Shown here in pieces: positions 10,084 to 21,035 of a stretch of 64,000 nucleotides of DNA (the stretch's first letter is position 1; each line of letters begins with the position of its first letter). The translations under genes and the position numbers were made by a program. The notes beneath the pieces were generated by a model. It ran no database searches. It saw only the letters and a program-made list of their open reading frames with translations, and had not been told where the DNA came from. Source of the stretch: Morchella semilibera (lineage: Eukaryota; Ascomycota; Pezizomycetes; Pezizales; Morchellaceae); contig CM018608.1 of NCBI GenBank assembly GCA_009192285.1, positions 1,692,201-1,756,200 of the forward strand. The letters run 5' to 3'.

Positions 10084-12289
10084 AGTATCGAGTGCGATAT
10101 GAGCGGATTGGGGACCCGGCTGATATTGAGAAAGCGGTTGAATATTCTTACGCCGCACTTTCGGAATACCCAGAGCCTGAAGACAGACGTGCGACTATCC
10201 TCATTGGGTTATCCGACCATCTTATGAGTCGGTATAAGAGATTGGGCGCATTGGAAAATCTCGACATGAGCATTTCCGTAGCGCATGAGGCGGTCAAATG
10301 TACGCCCATCGAATCACATCGCCGTCAGGAACGCCTCATAGTCCTCTGCCAACACCTCACGGAGCGCTTCGAGCGCAAAGCTTTCTCTGCATACGACGAC
10401 CTCCTTGCCGCCATAACACTTGGCCAACTCTGTGTGGATGCCGCCGCGGGCCGCGATGGATCGGTACACTTCCAGATCATTCTCGCCGACGCCCTACACC
10501 TACGGCACCAAGCGTATCCAGTTTTCATCAACGACCTTCATCGTGCAAGAATATTGACCTTGAACGCCCTTATGACCCGCGTGGCACGGGCCATATATCT
10601 ATCAGCGACGTCTCTTTACGCCTCGGGCAGCTTTATCAGTCACGCTTCCACTGCACCCAGGAGATCCACGATATTGACCTGGCCATTGAATACCTGGAAT
10701 ATACCCTCCGCGGACAACATGAAGACTAGCCCGCCCGTGGGAAGACTCTTGTCCTACTAGGACGGTGCTATCTCATACGCTACCAGGCAAGGCAGAACAC
10801 GGGATCGGACGGTCAACGATCATTCCACTCCTTCCGTGACGCATGGAATACCCTCTCCGATCCACCGCTATTACGCATCAATGCTGCACAGAGGGTGGGA
10901 GACGTCTATGCACGCTCCGGGAGATGGGCCGATGCGGCAGCGATGTACGAAGGATGTGTAAACCTCATGCCACAGATAAGCAGGCCTTTTCTCTCTCGTA
11001 TCGACCAACAACAACTTTTGATGCTACTAATGGGTATTGCATCAGGGGCGGCTAAGGGTGCTTTAATAGCTAAAAAAGGCGCTACACACGCTCTAAAGCT
11101 GCTTGAGCTAGGCCGTGGTATTATTGCGGGCTTCATTATTGATTGCCGCAGTGTTATGGCAGATTTACGGTCCGGCTATCCAGAGCTGTGTTGTAAGTTT
11201 GAGGCACTAAGAAAGCAAACGGAGGGCCCTTCTACTCCAGTGCGCGCAACAGGGTGAGAGATACTCGGTCCTGAAAGTGTGATGGCGTGGCGTAAAAAGG
11301 TCATGGCCAAGATGGAGGAAGTCCTAAGCACGATACAAGCCTTACCAGGGTATGAAGACTTCTTAAAACCGCCCAGTGGTGAAAATCTCATGGCTCTCGC
11401 CGTCTCTGGGCCTGTGGTGGTGGTGAATGCAGATTTCTTTGGCTCCGACGCTATCATAGTCACCAGCACTTCCATAAGGAGTATTAAACTAGAGAAATTC
11501 GAGTGGGGAAAGGCGTGTGAGCTGCTAGGAGGCATGGAAGATGTAGTGATGGGGGGTCTCTCCACCTACGCCGACCGCACAAAGAAGATGCGGGCCCTGT
11601 TTATCTGGCTATGGGACACTGTCGTCTCCCCCATTCTTACTGCACTCGGTATCACTGCCCCGCTGCCACCGCCACTGCAGGGTGAGCCCTCGCATATTTG
11701 GTGGATTGGTACAGGTATGGTAGGTTTGGCTCCATTTCATGCAGCGGGATACCATACAAATGGATCTACCGAGAATACAATCAGTTGTGTCATCTCTTCC
11801 TACACCCCGAGTCTAAAGGCGCTGCAGTACTCCTGGCAAAAGCCTGCCGAAACGATTCGAGATTTATTACCCATGGCTATACCGACGACCGATGACGAAT
11901 GCGACCTTGAGGGTGTGAATGAAGAGCTGGCAGAGATCGTTGTGATTGTGCAGCCTGAGGTCACGACCAACATCATGGTGCAGCGTGATGTTCCGGAGGT
12001 TCTGTCATCTCTTGGTAACTACCAGGCCGTCCATTTCGCCTGTCACGGCGTTACTGAGGTTGACGATCCCAGCAGCAGCGGACTTCTACTGCAGGGTGGG
12101 CGGCTCACTGTTGCCGATATAGCTGCAAAGAGTGGATGTAAAATGCTGGCCTATCTCTACGAGAGTGTTGTGAAGAATGGATGTGGGATTGCGAGGGCGC
12201 TGCATGACGCTGTTATGAAAGCCAGGGGTAAGGGGAGGAAGACGGAGAAGGTCCTGGATTGGGCGCCATTTATACATAATGGAGCGTAG

Positions 12290-13807
12290 GGATTTTCTTG
12301 CCGCTGCTTTATCTTTCCTTTTCTGTGTCATTTATGATCTGAGAATTCTTATCTTTTGAATTTGTTTGGAACCGGTAATCATACGTGCTGGCCTTGGCAA
12401 AGAGCGATGCTTCGGGAATCGCGTACTTCCACCTATATTGTGGCGATGAGATGCATTCAGCATCGGGAACAGTCCTTGCACCTCGTGCATTGAGTGCGGA
12501 GGGCCCATAGTGAGCCATGGAGTTCTAACATATCGAGCAGGTAAAAACGCGGGCGTCATCGAGGAGATTGATCTCCATGGAAACTAAAGGTATAAGTCTG
12601 TAAACCGGCCCTGGCTAGCCATTGTAAATCAGGGAGAAGACACCGCTGAGGCACTCCCCAGATTTCTATCGTCATATCATTTGGAGCTGTTGGGGCTGAG
12701 ATGCGCATTGTACGGTGAGTTTGCTGCGAGGGAAGGTCTTGACCACAGGCAGATCTGGACCCAATCCACGAGCGGGACTACTTATTAAGCAAACGGGACC
12801 CGTCGGGACTATGGTACCCGATTTCCACCCCGCAAGCGACCCGACAATCCAAGTAGAGATGTTAGTGATATTTCATGGCTAGTACGTCGAGTGATTATTC
12901 ACAATTGTTATTGCTGGTAGAAGCATAGTATATAGGAAGGAAAGGCCCGCCCCCCACTCTTGCAAGCCCCCGAGTATCAACTAAACCTTCCTAAACTCCT
13001 CCTCGAAATATGCAATCACACCTCAAACCGGATCTGCTCCCCCTGCCCTCTCTTCAACCTCCACCGCTCCTTTTCCCTCATACTCATCTCGCCCACCAAC
13101 ACAATAACACTCCTCGGCCTTTCCACATTCTCTCCCCCCTCCAACTGTAAAGGTCGCTTTAGACAATTATATTTATGATGAGGAGTGAGGGATTTGAGAG
13201 TCAAACCTCCCTCCTTTATACTTGCTACTATTATAACGCCGTGTGGTCACCTCATTCTGACCACATAATAAGGACACCTAATCATAGGACTTGTACATTG
13301 CTAGTCCTAAGTTCGCATCACTCCCCCTTTTTTGAAAGGATTCTATCTATCGTACAGTTATCTTTGACCTACTCATTCACCTGTCCCGCTTCAATCCAGG
13401 AACCGTATTCAAGTAAAACGTTATTGGAGTCCAAGAATCATTCAAGGACCATCCATCTGATAATGCCGATTTCTCTATCACGTTTTCCGCTTGTCTCTCG
13501 CGCCGGGGAGACGCGGCATCCTCCACTACACAAGGAGGAAAGTAGACCTTATCGTTGTTTTGAAGCAATAGACTTATTATATAGCCTTTTTGGGGGGTGA
13601 CCTTAGGGTTAGAATTGTATTTGTATGAGTGACTACTTGATTATTATATGGTCTGTGACCCGGGTTAGAATTAGCTATTCCTATATACAAAACTCGGAAA
13701 AAATTGGTTTTTCAGTAGGATCATCGTACAACAGCTTCTTCGCAGGCTATTACTGCCTCATTATGTTGCTTAATACCTCTTTCATAGATTATCCAAAGCC
13801 CCAGAGC
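12290..13807. other. Intergenic, nothing recognised
   Basis: Short frames only, none with a domain or coherent coding run. No clear repeat apart from small pyrimidine-rich tracts around 12950-13150. Confidence 0.4.
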
Positions 13808-13904
13808 CAATGCCGAACCGTATTCCGTATAGGCAATTGGGTGACCCGTCACGCCCCCCACCCCTCAACCTGTCCTCGGCCCCCGGGTTGTTCCCGCCTG
13901 CCTG
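13808..13904. repeat. ~97-bp direct repeat, left copy
   Basis: Begins CAATGCCGAACCGTATTCCG and matches 22001-22099 with a limited number of substitutions. The right copy starts only two bases after the point where the truncated helicase-element copy loses homology, so the pair brackets the whole helicase-copy/gypsy block. Confidence 0.7.
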
Positions 13905-14498
13905 CTGTGGACTAGAATAGACATTATCATGATCATGTAGTGAAGAACATGGCTGTCTTTCTTATAGGCGGCCACGTAACAGTAATTCCAGGCGGGCATA
14001 CGTGTACTCACTCGCGCGCCCGGGTTATATAGACGGCACTCCGCCATTAATAAACATTGTCTTGATCATACAAAAATACTGGATGCGAAGCGCACAGCTA
14101 TTGGTGGAAACACCTTCTTTCGCTTAAAGGCAAAGATCAACCAACGTCTCACGAGGATACACCAGGACCTATACACAATAGTTTACCCTAAAATTGAGGT
14201 CTTTAAGGTGTTCTACGCGTCTCCAGAGCATCACCAGCCATCACACTTCACGCGTACCGCAACCTCACCATGTAACCACGACGCTGTTTTGTGCTTAACA
14301 TAGAGGCACTTCGTACCTCCGTTCTTTACTCAGCCGGTGTATCCTGGCTAGCCTATTGGGGTTCTCATGAGGCTTTTTCGGGCGCCCTACCCGCCTCTGG
14401 TCGAGATGTATGGAAACAAAGATCCAATTATTCAGACATCTCTATTTCGGCTGGCTTAAACGGGTGCAATGCTAGAACAGCGGCCTTCTGTAATACGT

Positions 14499-15442
14499 TT
14501 GGCTCGAAGGAGCTTGAACTTGGATCGTCGCATTAGTAGCGATTGGCAGTCATATAAGGAATGGAGAAGCATTGTCCAGTTCGATGCTTTTACATGCTGC
14601 TATCGATGTTGTCTTCCTCTACAAGTTTGTTCTGGTACTACCAAAAGAAGAGCCGGATGTTCTTATGGACCAAATGTTGTCGTTCCTATCGCCTTTCTGG
14701 CTCAATTTGTCCCTCATCTCAGGGATCATATCAAAGATATCATGAGGTCCGATATATGAAGATATCAAATGGGTTAATCAGATGACATAGATACATAGTA
14801 GAAAAGCTGCCAACCTCATGCGGGTAGTTGAAGCGGCAATAGTTTTACCAGAGAATACCCCGTATACCAACCATTCCCTAGTCCGCCTGTAATTCATATA
14901 GTAATTCAGTCAGTCTTAGGCCCCCGTGATACTTTATCAACATTAGTTAAAACTTTTGCAACATTTCAGCGATATTTTTTTGCTTGGTGGTTTCTGAGAC
15001 TTTTTTGAAGTACTTTGTTTGCAATACGCTCTATATATGAACCTTTGTAGTATTTTGCACAGGATACAAGAGATATGGGTGTGTATTATCTCACACAGGA
15101 TACAGGACATACCGGAAATGGTCATGTATCATCAACTAAAGATAATAACAGAGCGATTATGTCATCTCAAAGCTGTGTCTTAGTCATCACATCTCCAAGA
15201 TCCTTTAGAGGACATAAACTCAAATACTTAGACCAGCTTGCCCATCAAAGAGCGTGGCTCCTCAACAAGCGTACACCCAAAATTTGGTGGGTAGCATCCG
15301 TTGCAACGGGAAAAAATAGCAGGCAACGCTCGCTGATGGGCCATGCTCGTTTATGGGCAAGCTGGTCTATACTTTTATGGAGAATTTGTTTCATATGGAA
15401 TATTTGGTGTGGGATTTACCTACAGGCTGCAGCCATCCCTGC
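14499..15442 (+). pseudogene. 5'-truncated copy of the recombinase/RecQ element, left piece
   Basis: From 14499 the sequence follows the 3' end of the large gene at 40303 onward with high identity, including the Cys-rich tail (LARRSLNLDRRISSDWQSY..TCCYRCCLPLQVC) and about 700 bp of downstream sequence. Relative to the full copy it lacks 18 nt after CSGTT and is altered near the end (the frame stops at 14757, where the full copy reads on). It is interrupted at 15442 by the gypsy element and continues at 21670. It shows that the element, or at least its 3' end, has been copied within this region. Confidence 0.85.
15230..15368. repeat. Hairpin in the element 3' region (copy 1)
   Basis: AGACCAGCTTGCCCAT (15230-15245) and its exact reverse complement (15353-15368) bracket a 107-nt interval that itself contains a second AGAGCG/CGCTC pairing. 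The same structure is retained in the other copy at 41063-41201. Confidence 0.7.
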
Positions 15443-16076
15443 TGTGACGGAGTAACCCGACACAAAGAAGAAGATGACAATGATGACGCAGAGGGACTCG
15501 AGGAGCACAGTGTACTCGACGAGGGGGCCGATGAAGACAGGGACCACGCCAGGCAGGCACAAGCACAGGCACCGGCGAGGGCAAAGGCAAGGACAAGGGC
15601 ACAAGAGCACAGAGCAGGGAGAATGAGGACCGAAGGGACCTCAACGAGAGCGAAGAGGGATACTATGGGTTTCCTCTTGTCAGAGGACCGAGTCTTTGGT
15701 ACGAGAGGCTATGGCTTTAGAAATAGGAGTAGATTCCTATGTACCGAAATAACAGGAAGACGAGACAGAGAGAGAAGAAAGAAAGAACTAAGGAAAACAT
15801 CTATCTCGACTATTTAACACACCTCCTCCACAAGTCCAATATGACTCACACCTCCGCTCGTAGAACCTCATAGAAACCTGTTACTACCACACCCCGTAAT
15901 CCTCCCCACCATCTCCGCTATTCTACATTACCAATCCATCACGCCATCGAACCTCCCAGAATCTAATGACGACAGTCTCCACTTCGCACTCCCCGCTCTC
16001 GCTTAACATTTCCCTAACGACCACAACCGTGCATCGCCTACCGAACTGTCGGGACAAATGCCAAGACGCCGGGACA
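15443..16076 (-). repeat. 3' LTR of the gypsy element
   Basis: 634 bp, TG..CA in window orientation. Contains the TATA-like TTAAATA (complement of 15811-15817) and, 45 nt downstream, GTCTCGTCTT (complement of 15757-15766). Short ORFs inside it are LTR sequence, not genes. Confidence 0.9.
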
Positions 16077-16097
16077 GATCAGGTCCCCTCCAAGGGC

Positions 16098-19000
16098 CTA
16101 GCTCCTGATAGGCCGAGGCTTCGAAGGGTATTGGTCGTGGAATGCTTCCCTAATATCAGGACTATGCTCCAAATCACCCGAAGGTTGCCAGGATGGTTCT
16201 TCATATCCAACATATCTAACCAAATACTCCACCCTTCGCCCTCTCTTCCGCGAATCCAATATCTCCGCTACTTCCCATTCAGTCTCTCCTTCAACTTCCA
16301 CCGGTGGGGGTGGTCCAACAATTTGTCCGGGAACAGGATCTCCAACTGTCGGCGATAATAATGAAACATGAAATACCGGGTGTATTTTCATAGAGACAGG
16401 TAACTCCACCTCGTAGGCATAAGGGCTCACAATTCGTTTGACCGGGTAGGGACCAATTTGTTTCCAGTCAAGTTTTTTCGAGGGTCGTTTTGTTTCAATA
16501 TTTCGAGTCGAGAGCCAGACAAAATCGCCAACCGCATATCGAGGTGCCGGAGTCCGGTGTAAGTTGGCCATCTCCTCCTGTATCTTCTGCGCCCTGAACA
16601 TTTCACTTTTCAGGAAATCAACCACCTGGGACATCTCCCGTGCCAACCCATTAGCCTGGTCCTCGTTCACCGTCTGTCCGTGCTGTAAAGGTCCGAATGT
16701 CATTCTCGGGTGTCTCCCATAGTTAGCCTGAAAGGGGGACATATTAGTAGTTTCGGAGATGTGATTATTGGTAGCAAATTCAGCCAGAGGTAAAAAATCC
16801 ACCCAGTTATCCTGTTGATATGATACATAACTTCGGAGGTACTGTTCCATAATCGCATTGGTCCTTTCTGTTTGTCCATCGGTCTGAGGATGAAATGCTG
16901 TGGAATAACGAGGGGCAATTTCCAGCCGTTCACAGAGGACTTTCCAAAATTCAGCAGTAAACTGGGTCCCTCGATCGGAAACAATAGTCTCTGGTAGCCC
17001 ATGTAACTTCCATACCTGTTCCAGGTATAGACGAGACAGATCCCTGGCGTTAACACTCTCCGTCGTAGGAATCAAATGCTTCATTTTTGTCAACCGATCC
17101 ACCACTACTGGAATGGCATTAAATCCATGACTCTCCGGAAGTCCTGTTACAAAATCCATCGTGACATCCGTCCAGGGTCCTTTGGGCACCGATAGGGGGC
17201 GCAGAACTCCTTGTAGGGGATTATGATTCGTCTTCCTTCGCCGACAGGTATGGCAATTCTGGACATAGCGGTCTGTATATTTCCGCATGGTCGGCCAGTA
17301 ATATTCCCGGCTGAGAAGTTCCAAAGTCTTTGATCGTCCAGGATGTCCAGCAGAGGGTTTATCATGATACTCCCGTAGCAGGTAGAGCTTAAGTTCATCA
17401 AAATCAGGAACATAAAGAGTATTCCGGTAAAGCAATAGCCCCTCCTCGCTCTCCTTGCACTCAGCCAACGAGATCTCTTTCGATTGTCGAACGCCATTTC
17501 GGAGCATGGATAGAATTTTGTTTGGAAAGCTATCACTCTGGTAAGCTTTGTTAAACAAATCAAGTACGGGAGACGATCCTTCAGCGGGTTCATTTGACAA
17601 AGAGCCCGCTAACAAACTTATCTTTGCATCTAAATTCTCCCTCTTTAAAACCACTCGACTTTGTTGTTCCAATCTCTCATCCCCTTCCTTTGGTAAATCC
17701 TTAGGCCTCCTGGTCAGAATATCAACCTTCCTTCCCTGCTTCCCGGGCCTATATTGAATAACGAAATTAAACCGAGACAAAAACTCCGCCCAACGGGTTT
17801 GACGTCTATTCAGCAATTTAGTCGACATAAAGTACTCAAGATTGCGATGATCTGTAAGTACTTTGACTTGAAATTGAGCTGTCTCCAAGTGAGGTCTCCA
17901 TTCCTCGAAGCAACGAATAATGGCCAACAACTCCTTATCATAAATTTCGTAATTGCATTCTGCTGGCGAGTGTGTCTTGGAGAAAAAAGCGACCGGGTGC
18001 AGAACTCCTTCATCATCTCGTTGTGATAATATCCCTGCCGACACATAGTCTGACGCATCGGTTTCCACAATAAATTCCTTCTCGGGATCAGGGTGCATCA
18101 ATATGGGAGCGGTGGTAAAAGCAGTCTTGAGTTTCTGAAAGGCTTGTTCAACTTTTTGGGTCCATTCAAATCGTACATGCTTTTTTGTCAGAGTAGTCAA
18201 TGGCCGAGCCACTCGGGAATAAGCATAGATAAAACGTCGATAGAAATTGGCGAACCCAAGAAATTCCTGAACCTCCTTCACTGTCTTGGGCGCTTCCCAG
18301 TCCACAATTGTCTGTACCTTAGCAGGATCCATCTTCATTCCTCCCGGAGTCAAGATCATGCCCAAATATTTTGTCTCTTGTACGCTGAATTCGCATTTCT
18401 CTGGTTTTAAATGGACCTCATTAGCTTCCAAGGCTTCCAGTACTTGCTGCACATCCTGTTGGTGTTGTTCCAAGGTCTCCGAATAAATAAGAATATCATC
18501 CAGATAAGCAGTAGCGCAACGATCCAGAAAGGGGCGAAGAATATCGTTAATCCAACGTTGAAAGGTAGCAGGAGCATTGGTTAGACCAAAAGGCATCACC
18601 AAATATTCCCAATGTCCATAGCGTGTTCGAAAAGCCGTTTTCCACTCGTCCCCTTCTTTAATCCTAATCTGATTATATCCCCATCGTAGGTCCAGCTTGG
18701 TAAAATAATTAGCACTGGCTAAATTGGCCATCGTCTCTGGTGTAAGGGGAAGAGGGTATCGATCCTTGACCGTAATAGCATTTAGCTTTCGATAGTCAAC
18801 ACACAAGCGTAAGGAACCATCAGCCTTTTTAACAAACAGCACCGGGGCGCCGGCTGGAGAATTACTAGATCTAAGAAATCCTTTCTGCAAATTATCGGCC
18901 AAATAGTCCCTCAACGCCTTCAACTCTTCCCGTGACATACTATACATGGGACCAAAGGGTGGTACTGTTCCTTCCTGAAGTTTGATCTCATGGTCATAGG

Positions 19001-19694
19001 GACGATGTGGTGGTAATCTAGAAGCATTGGTCTCATCGAACAGCTGTCGAAACCGCTGATAATCAATTGGAATCATTCCATCAGGGTTGGCAGGCAACTC
19101 CAATACTTTGTTGATAGCATAAAGGGTAGTCGAATAAATTTGCACAGTAGGGTCTTGCGAAAGTTTCTTAAACGATCGAGGAGTAATTGCCGAAATATTT
19201 GTAACAGGCCTTTCGGGTGGTGAAGTTGAAATTCCTCGAGCAACAATAGGTTTGTGGTTGGCTATGCAATGTTCAAGACACACTGATGACTGGAAGCGAA
19301 TCTCATTCCTTCCACTATCAATCAAAACTCCATGCTTCCTCAGCCAAGGGATTCCCATCACAATCGGGTAATGTCCCAACTTTGTAACAAAGAAAGGACA
19401 CTCCTCCACATGTCCATTAATTTCCAATTCCAACGTCACCTTCCTGGTCACTTTCCCAGACTCAATAGGCCTTCCATCAATCACATCAATCTCCCTTTCA
19501 GTCCGTAAATTTTTCATCTTTAATTCATGGCGGCGCACAAAGTCTTCATCAATAAATGCATATCCCGACGCTCCAGTATCAATCAAAGCATAAGTGGGTA
19601 CAATGGATTTTTTATTTTGTGAAATAGAACACACTACAATCAGTTGATTCCCATCCATCTCCCCTTCTGATACTGAAAACGTTGAAATAGACAC
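16098..19694 (-). CDS. Gypsy pol polyprotein with chromodomain
   Basis: 1198-residue open frame. In order: aspartic protease with IDTGASG (residues ~39-44); reverse transcriptase with FVKKADGSLRLCVDYRKLN and YLDD (397-400); RNase H with ETDASDYVSAGIL and LTDHRNLEYF; integrase zinc-binding H..H..C..C starting AGHPGRSKT (~784) and ending CHTCRRRK; DDE core with TMDFVTGLP and IVSDRGTQFTAEFWK; C-terminal chromodomain with EWEVAEILDSRKRGRRVEYL. The listed start is a GTG; the same frame is open upstream across the gag stop, so the natural product is more likely a gag-pol fusion than a protein started here. No stop or frame break inside, so it may be active. Confidence 0.95.
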   Translation of the reverse strand: MSISTFSVSEGEMDGNQLIVVCSISQNKKSIVPTYALIDTGASGYAFIDEDFVRRHELKMKNLRTEREIDVIDGRPIESGKVTRKVTLELEINGHVEECPFFVTKLGHYPIVMGIPWLRKHGVLIDSGRNEIRFQSSVCLEHCIANHKPIVARGISTSPPERPVTNISAITPRSFKKLSQDPTVQIYSTTLYAINKVLELPANPDGMIPIDYQRFRQLFDETNASRLPPHRPYDHEIKLQEGTVPPFGPMYSMSREELKALRDYLADNLQKGFLRSSNSPAGAPVLFVKKADGSLRLCVDYRKLNAITVKDRYPLPLTPETMANLASANYFTKLDLRWGYNQIRIKEGDEWKTAFRTRYGHWEYLVMPFGLTNAPATFQRWINDILRPFLDRCATAYLDDILIYSETLEQHQQDVQQVLEALEANEVHLKPEKCEFSVQETKYLGMILTPGGMKMDPAKVQTIVDWEAPKTVKEVQEFLGFANFYRRFIYAYSRVARPLTTLTKKHVRFEWTQKVEQAFQKLKTAFTTAPILMHPDPEKEFIVETDASDYVSAGILSQRDDEGVLHPVAFFSKTHSPAECNYEIYDKELLAIIRCFEEWRPHLETAQFQVKVLTDHRNLEYFMSTKLLNRRQTRWAEFLSRFNFVIQYRPGKQGRKVDILTRRPKDLPKEGDERLEQQSRVVLKRENLDAKISLLAGSLSNEPAEGSSPVLDLFNKAYQSDSFPNKILSMLRNGVRQSKEISLAECKESEEGLLLYRNTLYVPDFDELKLYLLREYHDKPSAGHPGRSKTLELLSREYYWPTMRKYTDRYVQNCHTCRRRKTNHNPLQGVLRPLSVPKGPWTDVTMDFVTGLPESHGFNAIPVVVDRLTKMKHLIPTTESVNARDLSRLYLEQVWKLHGLPETIVSDRGTQFTAEFWKVLCERLEIAPRYSTAFHPQTDGQTERTNAIMEQYLRSYVSYQQDNWVDFLPLAEFATNNHISETTNMSPFQANYGRHPRMTFGPLQHGQTVNEDQANGLAREMSQVVDFLKSEMFRAQKIQEEMANLHRTPAPRYAVGDFVWLSTRNIETKRPSKKLDWKQIGPYPVKRIVSPYAYEVELPVSMKIHPVFHVSLLSPTVGDPVPGQIVGPPPPVEVEGETEWEVAEILDSRKRGRRVEYLVRYVGYEEPSWQPSGDLEHSPDIREAFHDQYPSKPRPIRS

Positions 19695-19732
19695 CTGAGA
19701 GAAAACCTTTGGAGGTCCCTGGGCTATGCCGC

Positions 19733-20974
19733 CTAGGCCAGGGACGAATCTTTTAACTCCTCCTCATCCGACAATACCTCCTCTTCCTTTTCCTTCTTTT
19801 CCTTTCTTGCTTCCAACAACGCTCCCCTCATCCTAGGTGCTGCCCTTCCCGAGGGCGAAAGTTTACAGTCTCTGACCAAATGTCCAACCCCCCCGCAGTA
19901 ATAGCAACGATTCTCCACACGACGTGCCTCCCTTTCTCTGGGATCCGGACGACGGTAACTATTAGACAAATCCATGGGAACAGCTCCCCCAGGAGTATAG
20001 GAAGGATGGGCCGCTGGCGCAGCATTCTTCGGTGGTGGTTGGGGTGGCCCTCGTACGACTGGGGATGTTGCTGGTGCAACGGGGGGACGAGGAGCAAAGG
20101 GACGCGGAGCAGGAGCACTTGGAATCTGAAAACGAAATCTCCCCATCCTGGCCTGTAGCGCCCGTTGCTTGTTATCAAGACGTTGAAGAAGCAGCCCGCA
20201 GTCCTTAATTGTGATTGGTGTTTCATTCTGAATCATCAGGGCCATTAGGTCCTGGTTAAGTCCTTCCAACAAACATTCAATCTTAGCCGCTTCGTTGAAC
20301 TCAGAGTCGGCAGCGTATCGCTGAAACTCTGCAAAGTACTCAGAAAAGGTACGTTGGCGCTGCCTGATCTCCCTCAGATTTCGAGCAGCAGTGGCGGCGC
20401 GGTCTGGATCCCCAAACGCATTATCCAAAATTTCAAAAAACTCCGCCATGGAATCGAGAGCGATTCCTTCATCTGTAATATAAACTAAAAATTGATCCGC
20501 CGCCGATCCTTCCAATCGAGAAATAGAATACGCAAGTTGTTGAGCCGCGGTAGGGAAGCGATCCAAATTAGCCGTGAGCTTAATCTGGAGTTGTCTCTGG
20601 AAAGTCCTGAGAGTCTTGCGATCGCCCCGGTATTTCTCCGGGTCGGGTAGCTTCTCGGATTTGGATGGCTTGGTTAAGTCGTCGTGGAGCTCCTCTAAAC
20701 CTCCTTTGACTCCTTCTTGCAACTTCTTGATCTTAGCCCGTAGTCCCTGGATTTCTTTGTGGAACTCGGCCCGGCCTTGTTCGGTTTCGGAGTGATGGGT
20801 GGTGATGTCGACCGCATATTGCTGGACCCCTCCGTGCGCTCTTTGGAGGAGGGCATACGCTTGCTTCGCTTCTTCCGTTGCGGCGGGGTCCACTTCAGGG
20901 TGAGCGACAAAGAACCCTTCGAGATCCGTATGGAGCTTTTGATAATCAAATGCATTGGTAGCGGGGGCGGTCAT
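19733..20974 (-). CDS. Gypsy Gag
   Basis: 413 residues from ATG at 20974. The N-terminal half is helical and charged; the middle block (YRGDRKTLRTFQRQLQIKL and FQRYAADSEFN) is typical of retrotransposon capsid (retrotrans_gag family). A proline-rich linker leads to one CCHC zinc knuckle, CYYCGGVGHLVRDC, followed by an acidic tail. It forms the virus-like particle and binds RNA. It is followed by pol in the -1 frame after 38 nt. Confidence 0.92.
   Translation of the reverse strand: MTAPATNAFDYQKLHTDLEGFFVAHPEVDPAATEEAKQAYALLQRAHGGVQQYAVDITTHHSETEQGRAEFHKEIQGLRAKIKKLQEGVKGGLEELHDDLTKPSKSEKLPDPEKYRGDRKTLRTFQRQLQIKLTANLDRFPTAAQQLAYSISRLEGSAADQFLVYITDEGIALDSMAEFFEILDNAFGDPDRAATAARNLREIRQRQRTFSEYFAEFQRYAADSEFNEAAKIECLLEGLNQDLMALMIQNETPITIKDCGLLLQRLDNKQRALQARMGRFRFQIPSAPAPRPFAPRPPVAPATSPVVRGPPQPPPKNAAPAAHPSYTPGGAVPMDLSNSYRRPDPREREARRVENRCYYCGGVGHLVRDCKLSPSGRAAPRMRGALLEARKEKKEKEEEVLSDEEELKDSSLA
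19736..19765 (-). promoter_or_regulatory. Probable -1 frameshift window between gag and pol
   Basis: Pol lies in the -1 frame relative to gag. The only stretch open in both frames runs from a pol-frame TGA near 19765 to the gag TAG at 19733-19735. It contains GTTAAAAGATTC, with AAAA at 19751-19754, where a lysine tRNA could slip back one base. No perfect X XXY YYZ heptamer in the gag frame is visible. Confidence 0.4.
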
Positions 20975-21018
20975 GGTGAACTATGGTGCGAGGAACTCGG
21001 ACTGTGCTAGTCGAGTGA

Positions 21019-21035
21019 GGATGGTCTCGTCTTAG
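21019..21035 (-). other. Primer binding site, possibly self-priming
   Basis: Directly inside the 5' LTR the element reads CTAAGACGAGACC. There is no TGG start expected of a tRNA primer site. AAGACGAGAC here is exactly complementary to GTCTCGTCTT in the LTR (21350-21359), which sits 45 nt after a TATA-like box and so near the expected transcript start, as in Tf1-type self-priming elements. Confidence 0.45.

Larger units (their letters stand above)
6561..12289 (+). pseudogene. Decayed TPR-CHAT domain protein
   Basis: Family: fungal TPR-array proteins ending in a CHAT (caspase-like) domain. A reading frame with a 59-nt intron (7011-7069, phase 1, giving GHDGEL across the junction) continues through TPR-like repeats of the type RYERIGDPADIEKAVEY to a C-terminal CHAT segment with AVHFACHG (12029-12052). 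Damage seen: frame change near 6621-6640; in-frame stops at 7465 (TAG), 8878 (TAG), 10727 (TAG) and 11255 (TGA); an inverted-repeat insertion at 9535-10083; a frame change near 10560-10600. After the block LTVADIAAKSGCKMLA (about 12150) the sequence jumps to YLYESVV..APFIH, so the part of CHAT that normally carries the catalytic Cys is missing, while the His (HFACHG) remains. ATG at 6561 is a plausible start but soon hits a stop. Not functional as it stands. Confidence 0.8.

Noticed and set aside
15353-15817. 154-codon frame overlapping the left LTR, and related frames near 21216-21410
   Set aside because: They lie within LTR sequence or cross its border and recur in both LTRs; no domain.
19694-19694. 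Independent start of pol at 19694
   Set aside because: The codon is GTG and the frame is open upstream over the gag stop, so frameshifting is likelier than a separate start.
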